From assembly GCF_020866845.1 (NCBI RefSeq), contig NZ_CP086594.1:620001-684000 (forward strand): DNA of 64,000 nucleotides, read 5' to 3'. A program made the translations under genes and the position numbers. Shown piece by piece: positions 49,608-60,272 of the stretch. The first letter of the stretch is position 1; each line of letters begins with the position of its first letter. The DNA is from Sphingomonas radiodurans. GTDB taxonomy: Bacteria; Pseudomonadota; Alphaproteobacteria; Sphingomonadales; Sphingomonadaceae. Below the pieces are notes generated by a model that did not search any database, was not told the origin of the DNA, and saw nothing but the letters and a program-made list of their open reading frames with translations.

Positions 49608-52600
49608 TTAATTGTGCGGCTGCAAATAATAGGATTGAAGCGGCCTTACTTCAAGGTCGCGCGTACCTGACGTGATTGCCTTCGCCACCTGAATGCTTGC
49701 CTGAGCGGTGGTGAAATAGGGAATCTTCTGATTCACCGCCGAGGCGCGGATCGGCTGCGAGTCCTTCAGGCTCTGCCACCCTTCGGTGGTGTTGAAGATC
49801 AAACCGATGCGCCCGTCCTTGATCCGGTCGACGATGTGTGGCCGGCCCTGCGCCACCTTGTTGACCCGCTCGACCGGCACGCCGGCGCGCATTAGATGAT
49901 CGGCCGTGCCCCCCGTGGCGACGATGGTGAAGCCAGCATCGGCGAGATCGCGCATGGCAGGAACGATCGCTGCCTTGTCGTCGTCCTTCACGCTCACGAA
50001 CACCGCGCCGCCGGTCGGCAACACATTGCCCGCAGCGAGCTGCGACTTGGCAAAGGCGGTGGTGAAATCGAGGTCGATCCCCATCACTTCGCCGGTCGAT
50101 TTCATTTCGGGCGACAGCACTGGATCGATACCGGGGAAGCGATTGAACGGGAACACCGCTTCCTTGACCGCGAAATAGTCGATCGCGCGGTCGATCTTGG
50201 GAAGGTCGCGCAGCTTCTCGCCCGCCATCACGCGCGCAGCGATCTTGGCGATCGGCGCGCCAATCGCCTTGGCGACGAACGGCACGGTTCGGCTCGCACG
50301 CGGGTTCACCTCGATCAGGTAGACCAGCCCGTCCTTCACCGCGAACTGAATGTTCATCAGCCCGCGTACTTCCAGACCGCGCGCCAGCAGCTCGGTCTGG
50401 CGCTCGATTTCGGCGATGATCTCGGGCGGCAGTGAATAGGGCGGGATCGAGCAGGCGCTGTCGCCCGAATGGACCCCCGCCTCCTCGATATGCTGCAGCA
50501 CGCCCGCGACCACCACGTCATCGCCATCGCAGAGCGCATCGACATCCACTTCGATCGCGTCGCGAAGATACTGGTCGATCAGCACCGGTGCGTCGCCCGA
50601 CACCTGTACCGCAGTCTGGATATAATCATCGAGCTGCGCCGGGCCGTCGACAATCTCCATCGCGCGCCCGCCGAGCACGAAGCTCGGCCGCATCAGCACG
50701 GGGTAGCCGACGCGCTCGGCGACGCGCAGCGCCTCGTCGCGGCTTCGCGCCATCCCGTTCTTCGGCTGGAGCAAGCGCAGCCGGTCGATCAGCGCGGCGA
50801 ACTGCTCGCGGTCTTCCGCCAGATCGATCGCCGCCGGCGACGTGCCGAGGATCGGGATCCCCGCCGCCTCCAGCGCGCGCGCGAGGTTCAGCGGCGTCTG
50901 CCCTCCGAACTGGACGATCACACCGACCAGCTCACCGCGACTCGCCTCGACATGCAGGATCTCGAGCACGTCCTCGGCTGTAAGCGGCTCGAAATACAGC
51001 CTGTCGGACGTGTCGTAATCGGTCGACACCGTTTCAGGGTTACAATTGACCATGATCGTCTCGAAGCCCGCATCGGCCAGCGCGAAACAGGCATGGCAGC
51101 AGCAATAATCGAATTCGATCCCCTGCCCGATCCGGTTCGGCCCGCCGCCCAGGATCACGATCTTGCGCCGCTCGGTCGGCTGCGATTCGCACTCGGGCTC
51201 GCCGAAGCTCGGCCCCTCGTACGTCGAGTACATATACGGCGTCTTGGCGTCGAACTCGGCCGCACACGTGTCGATCCGCTTGAAGACAGGCCGCACACCC
51301 AGCTTCACGCGATGCGCGCGGACTTCCTCTTCCGTCACGCCGCCCGTCATCGCCTTCACCGCTTCGTGGATCAGACCAGACCCACGCGCGATGCCGCGCT
51401 GCATCCCGCGCAGGTTCGCCGATTGCAGCGCCAGCCACGCGAGGCGCTTGTCGCTGAACCCCATGCCCTTCAGCCGCCGCATGCCCGGCGCGTCGATCGG
51501 CAGGCCGTTCGTCATCACCTCGTTCTCGGCCGCGACGATTTCGGCGATCCGCTCGAGGAACCACGGATCGTACTTGGCGATCGCGTGGACCTCGGCGACG
51601 GTGAAGCCCTCGCGCAATGCCTGCGCCGCCACCAGCAGCCGATCGGGCGAAGCGACCGCAAGCGCCGCCTCGATCTCGCCGCGCGGCGCGCCGATCAGCC
51701 GATCGACATGGTTGAAGCCGGCCAGCCCCGTCTCGAGCCCGCGCAGCGCCTTCTGCATCGATTCATGGATGTTGCGACCGATCGCCATCACTTCGCCGAC
51801 GCTCTTCATCGCGGTCGACAGCACCGCTTCGGCGCCCTTGAACTTCTCGAACGCGAAGCGGGGGATCTTAGTGACGACATAGTCGATCGTCGGCTCGAAC
51901 GCCGCGGGCGTGGCGCCGGTGATGTCGTTGATGATCTCGTCAAGCGTGTAACCGACCGCCAGCTTCGCCGCGACCTTGGCGATCGGGAAGCCCGTCGCCT
52001 TCGAGGCGAGCGCCGAGGAGCGCGACACGCGCGGGTTCATTTCGATCACGATCAGCCGGCCATCCGCGGGATTGACCGCGAACTGCACGTTCGAGCCGCC
52101 AGTCTCAACGCCGATCTCGCGCAGCACCGCGATGCTGGCGTTGCGCATGATCTGATATTCCTTGTCGGTCAGCGTCAGCGCCGGCGCGACGGTGATCGAG
52201 TCCCCAGTATGGACGCCCATCGGATCGATATTCTCGATCGAACAGATGATGATGCAATTGTCCGCGCGATCGCGGACCACTTCCATCTCATATTCCTTCC
52301 AGCCGAGCAGCGATTCCTCGATCAGCACTTCCTTGGTCGGCGATGCGTCCAGGCCCTTACGGACGATCTCGAGGAATTCCTCGCGGTTGTACGCGACACC
52401 GCCGCCGGTGCCGCCCAGCGTGAACGATGGACGGATGATCGCCGGCAACCCGACCTTGTCGAGCCCTTCGAGCGCCTCCGCCTCGCTGTGCGCGATCGCC
52501 GAGCGCGCGCTTTCCAGCCCGATCCGGTCCATCGCGTCGCGGAACTTCAGCCGGTCCTCGGCCATGTCGATCGCGTCAGCATCGGCGCCGATCATCTGGA

Positions 52601-52937
52601 CGCCATATTTCTCCAGCGTACCGTCGCGGAACAGCGCCAACGCGGTATTGAGAGCGGTCTGTCCGCCCATCGTCGGCAGCACCGCGTCGGGGCGCTCCTT
52701 CGCGATGATCTTGGCGACGATCTCGGGCGTGATCGGCTCGACGTACGTCGCTTCCGCGAGTTCGGGATCGGTCATGATCGTCGCAGGGTTCGAATTCACC
52801 AGAACGATGCGATAACCCTCCTCGCGCAACGCCTTGATCGCCTGCGTGCCCGAATAATCGAATTCGCACGCTTGGCCGATGACGATCGGCCCCGCGCCGA
52901 TGACGAGGATCGAGGAAATGTCGGTGCGTTTAGGCAT
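49608..52937 (-). CDS. carB: Carbamoyl-phosphate synthase large subunit
   Basis: 1109 residues in two homologous ATP-grasp halves plus a C-terminal allosteric MGS-like domain. [30 protein letters not shown] opens the protein; [17 protein letters not shown] in the first half and [16 protein letters not shown] in the second mark the two carboxyphosphate/carbamate sites; [19 protein letters not shown] begins the allosteric domain. It makes carbamoyl phosphate for arginine and pyrimidines. It is separated from carA by an RTX gene fragment on the other strand. Confidence 0.97.
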   Translation of the reverse strand: MPKRTDISSILVIGAGPIVIGQACEFDYSGTQAIKALREEGYRIVLVNSNPATIMTDPELAEATYVEPITPEIVAKIIAKERPDAVLPTMGGQTALNTALALFRDGTLEKYGVQMIGADADAIDMAEDRLKFRDAMDRIGLESARSAIAHSEAEALEGLDKVGLPAIIRPSFTLGGTGGGVAYNREEFLEIVRKGLDASPTKEVLIEESLLGWKEYEMEVVRDRADNCIIICSIENIDPMGVHTGDSITVAPALTLTDKEYQIMRNASIAVLREIGVETGGSNVQFAVNPADGRLIVIEMNPRVSRSSALASKATGFPIAKVAAKLAVGYTLDEIINDITGATPAAFEPTIDYVVTKIPRFAFEKFKGAEAVLSTAMKSVGEVMAIGRNIHESMQKALRGLETGLAGFNHVDRLIGAPRGEIEAALAVASPDRLLVAAQALREGFTVAEVHAIAKYDPWFLERIAEIVAAENEVMTNGLPIDAPGMRRLKGMGFSDKRLAWLALQSANLRGMQRGIARGSGLIHEAVKAMTGGVTEEEVRAHRVKLGVRPVFKRIDTCAAEFDAKTPYMYSTYEGPSFGEPECESQPTERRKIVILGGGPNRIGQGIEFDYCCCHACFALADAGFETIMVNCNPETVSTDYDTSDRLYFEPLTAEDVLEILHVEASRGELVGVIVQFGGQTPLNLARALEAAGIPILGTSPAAIDLAEDREQFAALIDRLRLLQPKNGMARSRDEALRVAERVGYPVLMRPSFVLGGRAMEIVDGPAQLDDYIQTAVQVSGDAPVLIDQYLRDAIEVDVDALCDGDDVVVAGVLQHIEEAGVHSGDSACSIPPYSLPPEIIAEIERQTELLARGLEVRGLMNIQFAVKDGLVYLIEVNPRASRTVPFVAKAIGAPIAKIAARVMAGEKLRDLPKIDRAIDYFAVKEAVFPFNRFPGIDPVLSPEMKSTGEVMGIDLDFTTAFAKSQLAAGNVLPTGGAVFVSVKDDDKAAIVPAMRDLADAGFTIVATGGTADHLMRAGVPVERVNKVAQGRPHIVDRIKDGRIGLIFNTTEGWQSLKDSQPIRASAVNQKIPYFTTAQASIQVAKAITSGTRDLEVRPLQSYYLQPHN

Positions 52938-53165
52938 ATCATTGTCTCGTCAGCGAAAGATAGGGAGCGACGCGCGCGAGCACGGGCGCGGCGAGGCCGC
53001 GCCGGGAGAGGTTTCGCTGCTGCATCGAAGCCGTGCCTATGCCACGTCGGCCCGCCAATGCAACCGCGCGCCAGCCCGCGATGCGATCGATATATGTCAT
53101 TTTGTTGCCGATGCATCTTCTAAATAAACCCGGCGTACCTGCGCGGAACCAAAGGGAGAGTGTTA

Positions 53166-53504
53166 ATGGCTGTCAATGGAGGCAGAGACCGCGACGATGT
53201 GGTCGGGTACAACCTGTCGCAATTCGCCAGCATCAACCGTGATCTTGGCGCCGGCTACGACGTCGTAAACATCGATGACACTGCTGGTTCCGTCCGTCAG
53301 GTACGTATCACCTTTACCAGTACCGAAGTCGGCAACAACGTTGCCACCGATTCGGGGACGCTCGCCAATCAAGATGGCGGGCTAGCCGTGCGCATGCAGG
53401 CCGAGGACGATAGCGGCGCGCTGACCGGTGGCGTTGCTCGATTTGATGATGAGGGCATTAGCTTCATTGCCACCGGTCGGACTGGTACGAGCGCCTTTTC
53501 GTAG
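53166..53504 (+). pseudogene. N-terminal fragment of an RTX/hemolysin-type calcium-binding protein
   Basis: 112 residues from an ATG at 53166 with an AGGGAGAG site upstream. The sequence (LGAGYDVVNIDDTAGSVRQVRI, then VGNNVATDSGTLANQDGGLAVR, then VARFDDEGISFIATG) matches the first part of large type I secreted calcium-binding proteins in Sphingomonas, where ISFIA is normally followed by a TFDVRDLVSG block and many GGxGxDxUx repeats. Here the frame ends in GRTGTSAFS-stop, eight bases before the carA stop. The repeat part is absent. It reads as a truncated 5' remnant, although a short protein could still be made. Confidence 0.55.
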
Positions 53505-53511
53505 GTGCTGC

Positions 53512-54777
53512 CTACCGCCGCAGGTCGCTGACGAACCGTTCGAACAGATAGAAGCTGTCTTGCGGCCCGGGGCTTGCCTCGGGGTGATACTGGACGCTGA
53601 ACGCCGGTCTGTCGGTCAGTTCGAGCCCGGCGTTGCTGCCGTCGAACAGCGACACGTGCGTCTCGCGCGCATTCGCTGGCAAGCTCTCGCGCTCGACCGC
53701 GAAACCGTGGTTCATGCTGGTGATCTCGACCGCGCCGTCCGACAGCCGCTTGACCGGATGGTTGGCCCCGCGGTGGCCCTGAAACATCTTCGTCGTCCGC
53801 GCGCCGACCGCCAGCCCGAGCAATTGGTGCCCGAGGCAAATGCCGAACATCGGCTTGCCCGTGTCGAGCAGCTGCCGGATCACCGGCACGGCATATTCGC
53901 CCGTCGCGGCGGGATCGCCGGGGCCGTTCGACAGGAAGATGCCATCGGGCTCCAGCGCCATAATCGTGTCGTAGCTCGCCTCGGCGGGCACCACTGACAC
54001 CTTCGCGCCGGCCGCAACAAGACTGCGGAAAATGTTGTGCTTGCTGCCATAATCGATCGCGACGACGTGTGGTCGGCCGCCGGCATCCTGTCCCTCGACT
54101 TCGCTCGGGACGGACGGGTCGGATGTGTCATCTTCTTCACCGTTCGTGCCGAGCGAAGTCGAGGCCCCATAGCCAAACCCCAGCCGCCACACGCCGCCAG
54201 CACCGTCATCACCCCACGTCCCATGCGTTTCACGGGTCACTTGCTTGGCGAGGTCCATCCCCTCCAGCCCGGGCCAGGCCCGGGCGAGCCCCAGCAGGAA
54301 ATCCACATCGAACGTCCCGCTCGCGGAATGCGCGATCACCCCGTTCGGCGCCCCGCCGCCGCGAATGCGCCGCGTCAGCGCGCGGGTGTCGATGCCGGCG
54401 AGCCCGATCCGCGTATGGCGCTTCATCCAGCCGTCGAGGTGCTCCACCGCGCGGAAGTTCGACGGGCCGGTCGGATCCTCGCGCACGATCATGCCCAGCG
54501 CATGCGGCTCGTCCGCCTCGACGTCGTCAGGGTTGGCGCCGACGTTGCCGATGTGCGGGAAGGTGAAGGTGATGATCTGCCCGGCGAACGACGGATCGGT
54601 CATGATCTCCTGATAGCCAGTCATTGCGGTGTGGAAGCACACCTCGCCCGCCGCCTGCCCCTCGGCGCCGAACCCGCGCCCCCACAAGACGTCGCCCGAA
54701 GCGAGAACGAGCACGCCGGTGGCGCCATCTGGAGCAGGTCGACTTTGGGGCGCGTGCGAGGGCTTGGCGTCGGCCAT
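53512..54777 (-). CDS. carA: Carbamoyl-phosphate synthase small subunit with a palindromic insert
   Basis: 421 residues. The N-terminal domain (VLASGDVLWGRGFG, FHTAMTGYQEIMTDPSFAGQII, GIDTRALTRRIR) and the class I amidotransferase (catalytic Cys in MFGICLGHQLLGLA, His/Glu in VQYHPEASPGP) are intact. It supplies ammonia to CarB. The linker between the two domains holds an extra stretch of about 24 residues (TSLGTNGEEDDTSDPSVPSE...) encoded by an inverted-repeat element at 54093-54164 in frame. I use the ATG at 54777 (MADAKPSH); an in-frame start at 54894 is upstream. Confidence 0.95.
   Translation of the reverse strand: MADAKPSHAPQSRPAPDGATGVLVLASGDVLWGRGFGAEGQAAGEVCFHTAMTGYQEIMTDPSFAGQIITFTFPHIGNVGANPDDVEADEPHALGMIVREDPTGPSNFRAVEHLDGWMKRHTRIGLAGIDTRALTRRIRGGGAPNGVIAHSASGTFDVDFLLGLARAWPGLEGMDLAKQVTRETHGTWGDDGAGGVWRLGFGYGASTSLGTNGEEDDTSDPSVPSEVEGQDAGGRPHVVAIDYGSKHNIFRSLVAAGAKVSVVPAEASYDTIMALEPDGIFLSNGPGDPAATGEYAVPVIRQLLDTGKPMFGICLGHQLLGLAVGARTTKMFQGHRGANHPVKRLSDGAVEITSMNHGFAVERESLPANARETHVSLFDGSNAGLELTDRPAFSVQYHPEASPGPQDSFYLFERFVSDLRR
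54093..54164. repeat. 72-bp palindromic element inserted in frame within carA
   Basis: Arms of 24 bases (54093-54116 and 54141-54164), differing at only two or three positions, flank a 24-base loop. The length is exactly 24 codons. The arms carry CTCGACTTCGCTCGG and its complement CCGAGCGAAGTCGAG, a sequence style found in sphingomonad intergenic repeats. Its translation is the polar linker of carA that has no counterpart in ordinary CarA. Confidence 0.75.
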
Positions 54778-54870
54778 GGGGCGGGCACTCCTGGGGTTCG
54801 GCGATGTACGTAAGGCCCGCGCGCTAAACTCGCCCCTCGCCCGCGTCAATCTGATATGGCCCCGCGCACC

Positions 54871-55323
54871 ATGATTCGAGACGACATCAAACAAGCCCAG
54901 ATCGCCGCCATGAAGGCTGGCGACAAGGAATCCCGCAACGCGATCAGCCTGATCCAGTCAGCGATCAAGAACCGCGACATCGAGGCGCGCACACAAAGCA
55001 CAACGCCGGATGACGATACGCTCGTCGTCGAGGTTCTTCAGAAAATGAAGAAGCAGCGCAGCGAATCGATCGAGATGTACCGCAAGGGTGGCCGCGAGGA
55101 ACTCGCCGCCGCCGAAGAAGCCGAAGTCGCGGTGATCGACCGCTTCCTGCCCAAGCAGCTAAGCGAGGTTGAGACGACCGCCGCGATCGTCGCCATCCGC
55201 GACGAGATCGGTGCCGCGGGCATGAAGGATATGGGCCGCGTGATGGCCGAACTGAAGGCGCGCCACGGCAGCGTCCTCGATATGTCGAAGGCAAGCGGGC
55301 TGGTGAAGGCGGCGTTGGCGTGA
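54871..55323 (+). CDS. GatB/YqeY domain protein
   Basis: 150 residues. IRDDIKQAQIAAMKAGDKESRNAISLIQSAIKNRDIEAR, the acidic middle and the block GAAGMKDMGRVMAELKARH...DMSKASGLVKAAL are the YqeY hallmark, related to the tRNA-binding tail of GatB. YqeY next to dnaG and rpoD is conserved in alphaproteobacteria. Function is uncertain; binding to tRNA is assumed. An ATG at 54856 is an alternative start. Confidence 0.9.
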   Translation: MIRDDIKQAQIAAMKAGDKESRNAISLIQSAIKNRDIEARTQSTTPDDDTLVVEVLQKMKKQRSESIEMYRKGGREELAAAEEAEVAVIDRFLPKQLSEVETTAAIVAIRDEIGAAGMKDMGRVMAELKARHGSVLDMSKASGLVKAALA

Positions 55324-55393
55324 TCGACCTCCCGCTTGCGGGAGATATCGGGCCCGCGCATGTCATCGATGCCGTGCCCAGGCTAGAACCAGG

Positions 55394-57271
55394 ATGTCTC
55401 TAACCCCCGCCTTCCTCGACGAACTCCGCGCCCGCACATCGCTGTCGGCGCTGATCGGCCGAACCACCAAGCTCACCAAGGCTGGCCGCGAGCACAAAGG
55501 CTGCTGCCCGTTCCACAACGAAAAGACGCCCAGCTTCTACGTCAACGACGACAAGGGCTTCTACCATTGCTTCGGCTGCTCGGCGCATGGCGATGCGATC
55601 CGCTGGATGACCGATCAGCGCGGGCTGCCCTTCATGGATGCGGTGAAGGAGCTTGCGCAGGCCGCCGGCATGGAAGTCCCCGCCCTCGACAAGAAGTCGG
55701 CCGAGCGCGCGGAGAAAGCGCAGTCGCTGCATGACGTCATGGCCGCCGCCGCCGAGTGGTTCTGCACGCAGCTCGACGGGCTGGAGGGCAGCGCCGCGCG
55801 TGAGTTGCTCGACCGGCGCGGCATCAAGGCGGAGACAAAGCGCACCTTCGGCTTCGGCTTCGCTCCCGATGCGCGCGGCAAGCTGCGCGCGGCGTTGAAG
55901 CAGTTCGGCGATGCAATGCTGATCGAGGCCGGGCTGCTCATCAACGTCGAGGGCAAGGAGCCCTACGATCGCTTCCGCGGCCGGCTGATGATCCCGATCC
56001 GCGACCAGCGCGGGCGCGTGATTGCGTTCGGCGGGCGGATCATCGGCGACGGCGAGCCGAAATATCTGAACTCGCCCGACACCCCGCTCTTCGACAAGGG
56101 CCGCACGCTCTACAATATCGATCGCGCGCTGCCCGCGGCGCGCAAGGCGAACCGCGTGTTTGTCGTCGAAGGCTATATGGACGCAATCGCGCTGGCGCAG
56201 GCGGGGATCGGCGAAGTCGTCGCCCCACTCGGCACCGCGCTGACCGAGCATCAGCTCGAACGGCTGTGGCGCATCGCCGATGTGCCGACGCTCTGCTTCG
56301 ACGGCGACAATGCCGGCCAGAAGGCCGCGATCCGCGCCGCGCACCGTGCCATGCCGATGCTGGCGGCGGGCAAGAGCCTCAAGTTCGTCACCTTGCCCGA
56401 GGGGCAGGATCCCGACGATCTGATCCGCGCCAAGGGCGCCGGCGCGTTCGAGGCGCTCGTTCGCGACGCAACACAGCTAGTCGATCGACTATGGGCGCAC
56501 GAACTCGCTGCCGAGCCGATGACGACTCCCGAGGAGCGCGCCGGCTTCCGCGGCCGCTTCGCGGAATTGGCCAAGGCAATCGCCGATCCGGTCGTCCGCT
56601 CCGAATACCAATCCGAATTCCGCCGCCGCTACGACGAGCAGTTCGCCGCCCCGCCGCGCGCGCCGTTTCAACCGCGCCAACCCTTCGTGCCTCGCAAGCC
56701 GGGGCAGAAATGGTCGCCCCCGCCTGCCCCCGTCACCGAGGATGCCAAAGCGTTTCGCGCGATCGGGATCGATCGCGTGCTTGCCAAGGCAGTGCTCGCC
56801 GGACTGATCCGCCACCCGGTGGAAATCGCACGGCATGTCGAGGTATTGGGATCGCTTCGGCTGGCGGATGGCGCGCTCGGACGATTGTTCGAGGCCGTGG
56901 TGGATGTCGCGCTTGAAGATCAGGCGCTTGATAGCGGCCGCCTGGTTACCATATTGGCGCAAAGCGGTTTCGAAACGGTCGCCCGCGACCTCTTGAGAGC
57001 CGATACGATGCCTTATTCCTTCACCCAAGCGACGGGGGACGAGACGCGCGCCAGGGAAGACCTTGACGAAGCGATAGCGATCCTCGTGGCGCGGCCCGAA
57101 GTGGATGCGGCGCTGGCCGATGCGACTTCCGCCATGCAGGCACGCTTCACTGATGAAGCGTTTCAGCGGCAGGTGGCATTGGTCAGGGAACAACAGGCGC
57201 TGGACCTTCGACTTGCAAATCTCGTGCAGTCGAACGAAGACGCCCGCGCTTTTGATGCCGAGGACGATTGA
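55394..57271 (+). CDS. dnaG: DNA primase
   Basis: 625 residues. The zinc-binding domain has C38-x2-H41-x17-C59-x2-C62 ([12 protein letters not shown]...[12 protein letters not shown]). The TOPRIM catalytic domain contains [13 protein letters not shown] and [12 protein letters not shown], with the acidic metal ligands. A basic, Pro-rich linker (about 415-445) precedes the DnaB-binding C-terminal domain. It makes RNA primers at the replication fork. It overlaps rpoD by one base (TGATG), a trimmed macromolecular-synthesis operon without rpsU. Confidence 0.97.
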   Translation: MSLTPAFLDELRARTSLSALIGRTTKLTKAGREHKGCCPFHNEKTPSFYVNDDKGFYHCFGCSAHGDAIRWMTDQRGLPFMDAVKELAQAAGMEVPALDKKSAERAEKAQSLHDVMAAAAEWFCTQLDGLEGSAARELLDRRGIKAETKRTFGFGFAPDARGKLRAALKQFGDAMLIEAGLLINVEGKEPYDRFRGRLMIPIRDQRGRVIAFGGRIIGDGEPKYLNSPDTPLFDKGRTLYNIDRALPAARKANRVFVVEGYMDAIALAQAGIGEVVAPLGTALTEHQLERLWRIADVPTLCFDGDNAGQKAAIRAAHRAMPMLAAGKSLKFVTLPEGQDPDDLIRAKGAGAFEALVRDATQLVDRLWAHELAAEPMTTPEERAGFRGRFAELAKAIADPVVRSEYQSEFRRRYDEQFAAPPRAPFQPRQPFVPRKPGQKWSPPPAPVTEDAKAFRAIGIDRVLAKAVLAGLIRHPVEIARHVEVLGSLRLADGALGRLFEAVVDVALEDQALDSGRLVTILAQSGFETVARDLLRADTMPYSFTQATGDETRAREDLDEAIAILVARPEVDAALADATSAMQARFTDEAFQRQVALVREQQALDLRLANLVQSNEDARAFDAEDD

Positions 57272-59292
57272 TGGCGAAGGTTAACGGTAGCGGTGGCGAC
57301 GAAGGCGGCGAAACGGCCGATGCACCGCTGATCGACCTGAACGATGCGGAAATAAAGAAGCTGGTCGCACGCGCGAAGAAGCGCGGGTACATCACCTATG
57401 ATCAGCTCAACTCCGCATTGCCGCAGGATCAGATGTCGAGCGACCAGCTCGAGGACATCATGTCCGCGCTCAACGAAATGGGCGTGAACATCGTCGAGAA
57501 CGAGGAAGCCGGGGAAGACGGCGACGAGCAGGAAGCCGCCGAGGACGAGGTCGAGACGGTCGACGCCGACCAGGAAAACGCGCCCGTCGTCGAAAAGAAG
57601 AAGGAAACGATCGACCGCACCGACGATCCGGTGCGGATGTATCTGCGCGAGATGGGCGCCGTCGAGCTGCTCAGCCGCGAGGGCGAGATCGCCATCGCCA
57701 AGCGGATCGAAGCCGGCCGGGACACGATGATCCTCGGGCTGTGCGAATCGCCGATCACCTTCAACGCGATCATCGATTGGTCGACCCAGCTCAACGAAGG
57801 CACGATGCAGCTGCGTGAGATCCTCGATCTTGACGCGATGTTGTCGAAGGGCCCGTCGGCCGAGCAGGTCGAGAACGCCGAGGACGACAGCGGCGAGATC
57901 AGCGAAAAGACCGCCGGCGCATCGTTCAAGGAAGAAGCCGAGCCGGAAGAGGCATCGGCCGACGAAGACGATGACATGACCGAGCGGCGCACGCCGCGTC
58001 CGTCGGACGACGAAGAGGAGGATAACACCCTCAGCCTCGCGCAGATGGAGGAAACGCTCAAGCCGATGGCGCTCGAGAAGTTCGCCAACATCACGGCGAT
58101 CTATAAAAAATTCTCGAAGATGCAGCAGGGCCGGCTCGGCGCGATGGGCGGCGGCAGCGAGCTGTCGGCGGGCGACGAGCGCAAGTACCACAAGCTGCGC
58201 GAGGAGCTGACCGCCGAGGTCGAGAGCGTCCAGTTCCACAACGCCAAGATCGAATATCTCGTCGATCAGCTATACAGCTACAACCGGCGCCTGACCGCGC
58301 TCGGCGGCCAGATGCTGCGCCTCGCGGAACGCCACAAGGTGAACCGCAAGGACTTCCTCGATCGCTACATGGGCCACGAGCTCGACGACACATTTCTCGC
58401 GACCGTCACTGGGCTCGACAAGAAGTGGACCGCGTTCGCGACCAACGAGGGCGACGCCGTCGATCGCATCCGTATCGAGATTTCGGAAATCTCGCAGCAG
58501 ACCGGCATGGCGCTCGGCGAGTTCCGCCGCATCGTCAACATGGTGCAGAAGGGCGAGCGCGAGGCACGCATCGCCAAGAAGGAAATGGTCGAGGCGAACC
58601 TGCGGCTCGTGATCTCGATCGCCAAGAAATACACCAACCGCGGGCTGCAGTTCCTGGATCTGATCCAGGAGGGCAACATTGGCCTGATGAAGGCGGTCGA
58701 CAAGTTCGAGTATCGGCGCGGCTACAAGTTTAGCACGTACGCCACGTGGTGGATCCGCCAGGCGATCACCCGCTCGATCGCCGATCAGGCGCGCACGATC
58801 CGCATCCCGGTCCACATGATTGAGACAATCAACAAGCTGGTCCGTACCAGCCGCCAGTTCCTCCACGAGCAGGGTCGCGAGCCCACGCCAGAGGAAATGG
58901 CCGAGCGCCTGAGCATGCCGCTCGAAAAGGTCCGCAAGGTGATGAAGATCGCCAAGGAGCCGATCAGCCTCGAAACGCCGATCGGCGACGAGGAGGATTC
59001 GCACCTCGGCGATTTCATCGAGGACAAGAATGCCGTCATCCCAGTCGACGCGGCGATCCAGGCCAACCTCAAGGAAACCGTGACCCGCGTCCTCGCCTCG
59101 CTCACCCCGCGCGAAGAGCGTGTGCTGCGCATGCGCTTCGGGATCGGCATGAACACCGATCACACGCTCGAAGAGGTCGGCCAGCAGTTCTCGGTGACGC
59201 GCGAGCGTATCCGCCAGATCGAGGCGAAGGCGCTCCGCAAGCTGAAGCACCCGAGCCGCAGCCGCAAGATGCGCAGCTTCCTCGATCAGTAA
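57271..59292 (+). CDS. rpoD: RNA polymerase sigma factor RpoD (sigma 70)
   Basis: 673 residues. Region 1.1 occupies the first 80 residues; a long acidic insert, Glu/Asp-rich, covers about 75-115 and 190-250. Region 2 has [63 protein letters not shown], here cited in parts; region 3 follows; region 4.2 ends [25 protein letters not shown]. The ATG at 57271 overlaps the dnaG TGA. A hairpin follows the stop. This is the primary sigma factor. Confidence 0.98.
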   Translation: MAKVNGSGGDEGGETADAPLIDLNDAEIKKLVARAKKRGYITYDQLNSALPQDQMSSDQLEDIMSALNEMGVNIVENEEAGEDGDEQEAAEDEVETVDADQENAPVVEKKKETIDRTDDPVRMYLREMGAVELLSREGEIAIAKRIEAGRDTMILGLCESPITFNAIIDWSTQLNEGTMQLREILDLDAMLSKGPSAEQVENAEDDSGEISEKTAGASFKEEAEPEEASADEDDDMTERRTPRPSDDEEEDNTLSLAQMEETLKPMALEKFANITAIYKKFSKMQQGRLGAMGGGSELSAGDERKYHKLREELTAEVESVQFHNAKIEYLVDQLYSYNRRLTALGGQMLRLAERHKVNRKDFLDRYMGHELDDTFLATVTGLDKKWTAFATNEGDAVDRIRIEISEISQQTGMALGEFRRIVNMVQKGEREARIAKKEMVEANLRLVISIAKKYTNRGLQFLDLIQEGNIGLMKAVDKFEYRRGYKFSTYATWWIRQAITRSIADQARTIRIPVHMIETINKLVRTSRQFLHEQGREPTPEEMAERLSMPLEKVRKVMKIAKEPISLETPIGDEEDSHLGDFIEDKNAVIPVDAAIQANLKETVTRVLASLTPREERVLRMRFGIGMNTDHTLEEVGQQFSVTRERIRQIEAKALRKLKHPSRSRKMRSFLDQ

Positions 59293-59307
59293 GGCGCTGG
59301 GTGACGA

Positions 59308-59331
59308 CGGAGAGCGCACGGCCGCTCTCCG
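59308..59331 (+). terminator. Possible terminator after rpoD
   Basis: A perfect 9-base-pair stem, CGGAGAGCG and CGCTCTCCG, with a 6-base loop, 16 bases after the rpoD stop. Only three T follow (CCTTT), so termination may be partial. Confidence 0.55.
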
Positions 59332-59529
59332 CCTTTGCCAAAATCGCCCTTCGGTGATTCGGCCACGTCGAGGCGTCCGCGTTCGCTGGCTCATGATTGA
59401 GACGGACCGTCTCTATCGCGCGATGATGCGACGTCGCGCCGCGATGATCATGTCCAAGTCGGTCGCGTCGTAAACTCGCTCTTTACGCTGTTCCGCTAAC
59501 GTCGTGGCTTCACCGGACAGGGAAAGTGC

Positions 59530-60189
59530 GTGTCGACCGCTCCGAGTACAGGCTTTGCGGCGTCGGGTCGCTCGATCGGCGGCATTGTCGCCGAAGAAGG
59601 CACGCTTGTGTCCGACCATGCGCGGTCGCTCTGTCTGCCGGGTGCAGCAACGCGTGATCTGTCGGACGCGGTCCATGCTCTGTGCGCGTTGCACGGCGCG
59701 ACGCCGAGCATGGTCGAGCTCGCGATCGTCGCGCGCGGCGGGCAGGACGTGCAGCAATGGATGCACGATGCCGCCGTCGCCTTCGACGACGAGCGCCATG
59801 CGCTCGCGCTTCTCACCGCTGCGATCGGGCCGCTCCCGTCCACACCTGGCCAGGCCGAATCGGAAGCCGCGATCAGCGGCCAGCAGCGCGCCCTGGCGAC
59901 GCTGGCCCGATCCGACCGCAGCGGTTGCGCTCTCGGTGCGGCGCTGGCCTTACTCCTAGACTGGCATGCGATCCGCCCCGTCCTCGACGCCGCAGCGCAT
60001 CGTGCCGGCTCCGCGCCACGCCCCGTCATGCTCCCCGCCCCCCACCAGATTACCGCGATCGCCACGCGGCTCGCGGCGGAGCCCGCCGCCGCGCGCGCGA
60101 TGATGTTCGGCGCGCAACAGCTGATCGCGCAGCACCGCGGCCTGTGGCACTTGCTCGATGCGCGCGCCGGAGCCCGCAACGCGCATTAA
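59530..60189 (+). CDS. Hypothetical Ala-rich protein (219 aa), sphingomonad-type
   Basis: I do not recognise a named family. The translation begins at a GTG (MSTAPSTGF) and is Ala-rich and helical. It contains SLCLPGAATRDLSDAVHALCALHG, WMHDAAVAFDDERHALALLTAAIGPLPSTPGQAE and a C-terminal block with AAARAMMFGAQQLIAQHRGLWHLLDARAG. The arrangement of conserved His/Asp-rich helices suggests a globular cytoplasmic protein. Codon use supports a real gene. It lies between rpoD and a MoxR ATPase, on the same strand. Confidence 0.6.
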   Translation: MSTAPSTGFAASGRSIGGIVAEEGTLVSDHARSLCLPGAATRDLSDAVHALCALHGATPSMVELAIVARGGQDVQQWMHDAAVAFDDERHALALLTAAIGPLPSTPGQAESEAAISGQQRALATLARSDRSGCALGAALALLLDWHAIRPVLDAAAHRAGSAPRPVMLPAPHQITAIATRLAAEPAAARAMMFGAQQLIAQHRGLWHLLDARAGARNAH

Positions 60190-60272
60190 GCGGCAGGACT
60201 TAACCCGGCTTGCGCCCGCCCGAAAATTCCCGCATCGCCAGACCCGATATTCGAACGAGACGGGATGAGGGC

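Noticed and set aside
50469..53123. An 884-codon open frame opposite carB
   Set aside because: It lies wholly antisense to carB, has no domain, is full of Arg/Asp/His and is a GC-bias artefact of the coding strand.
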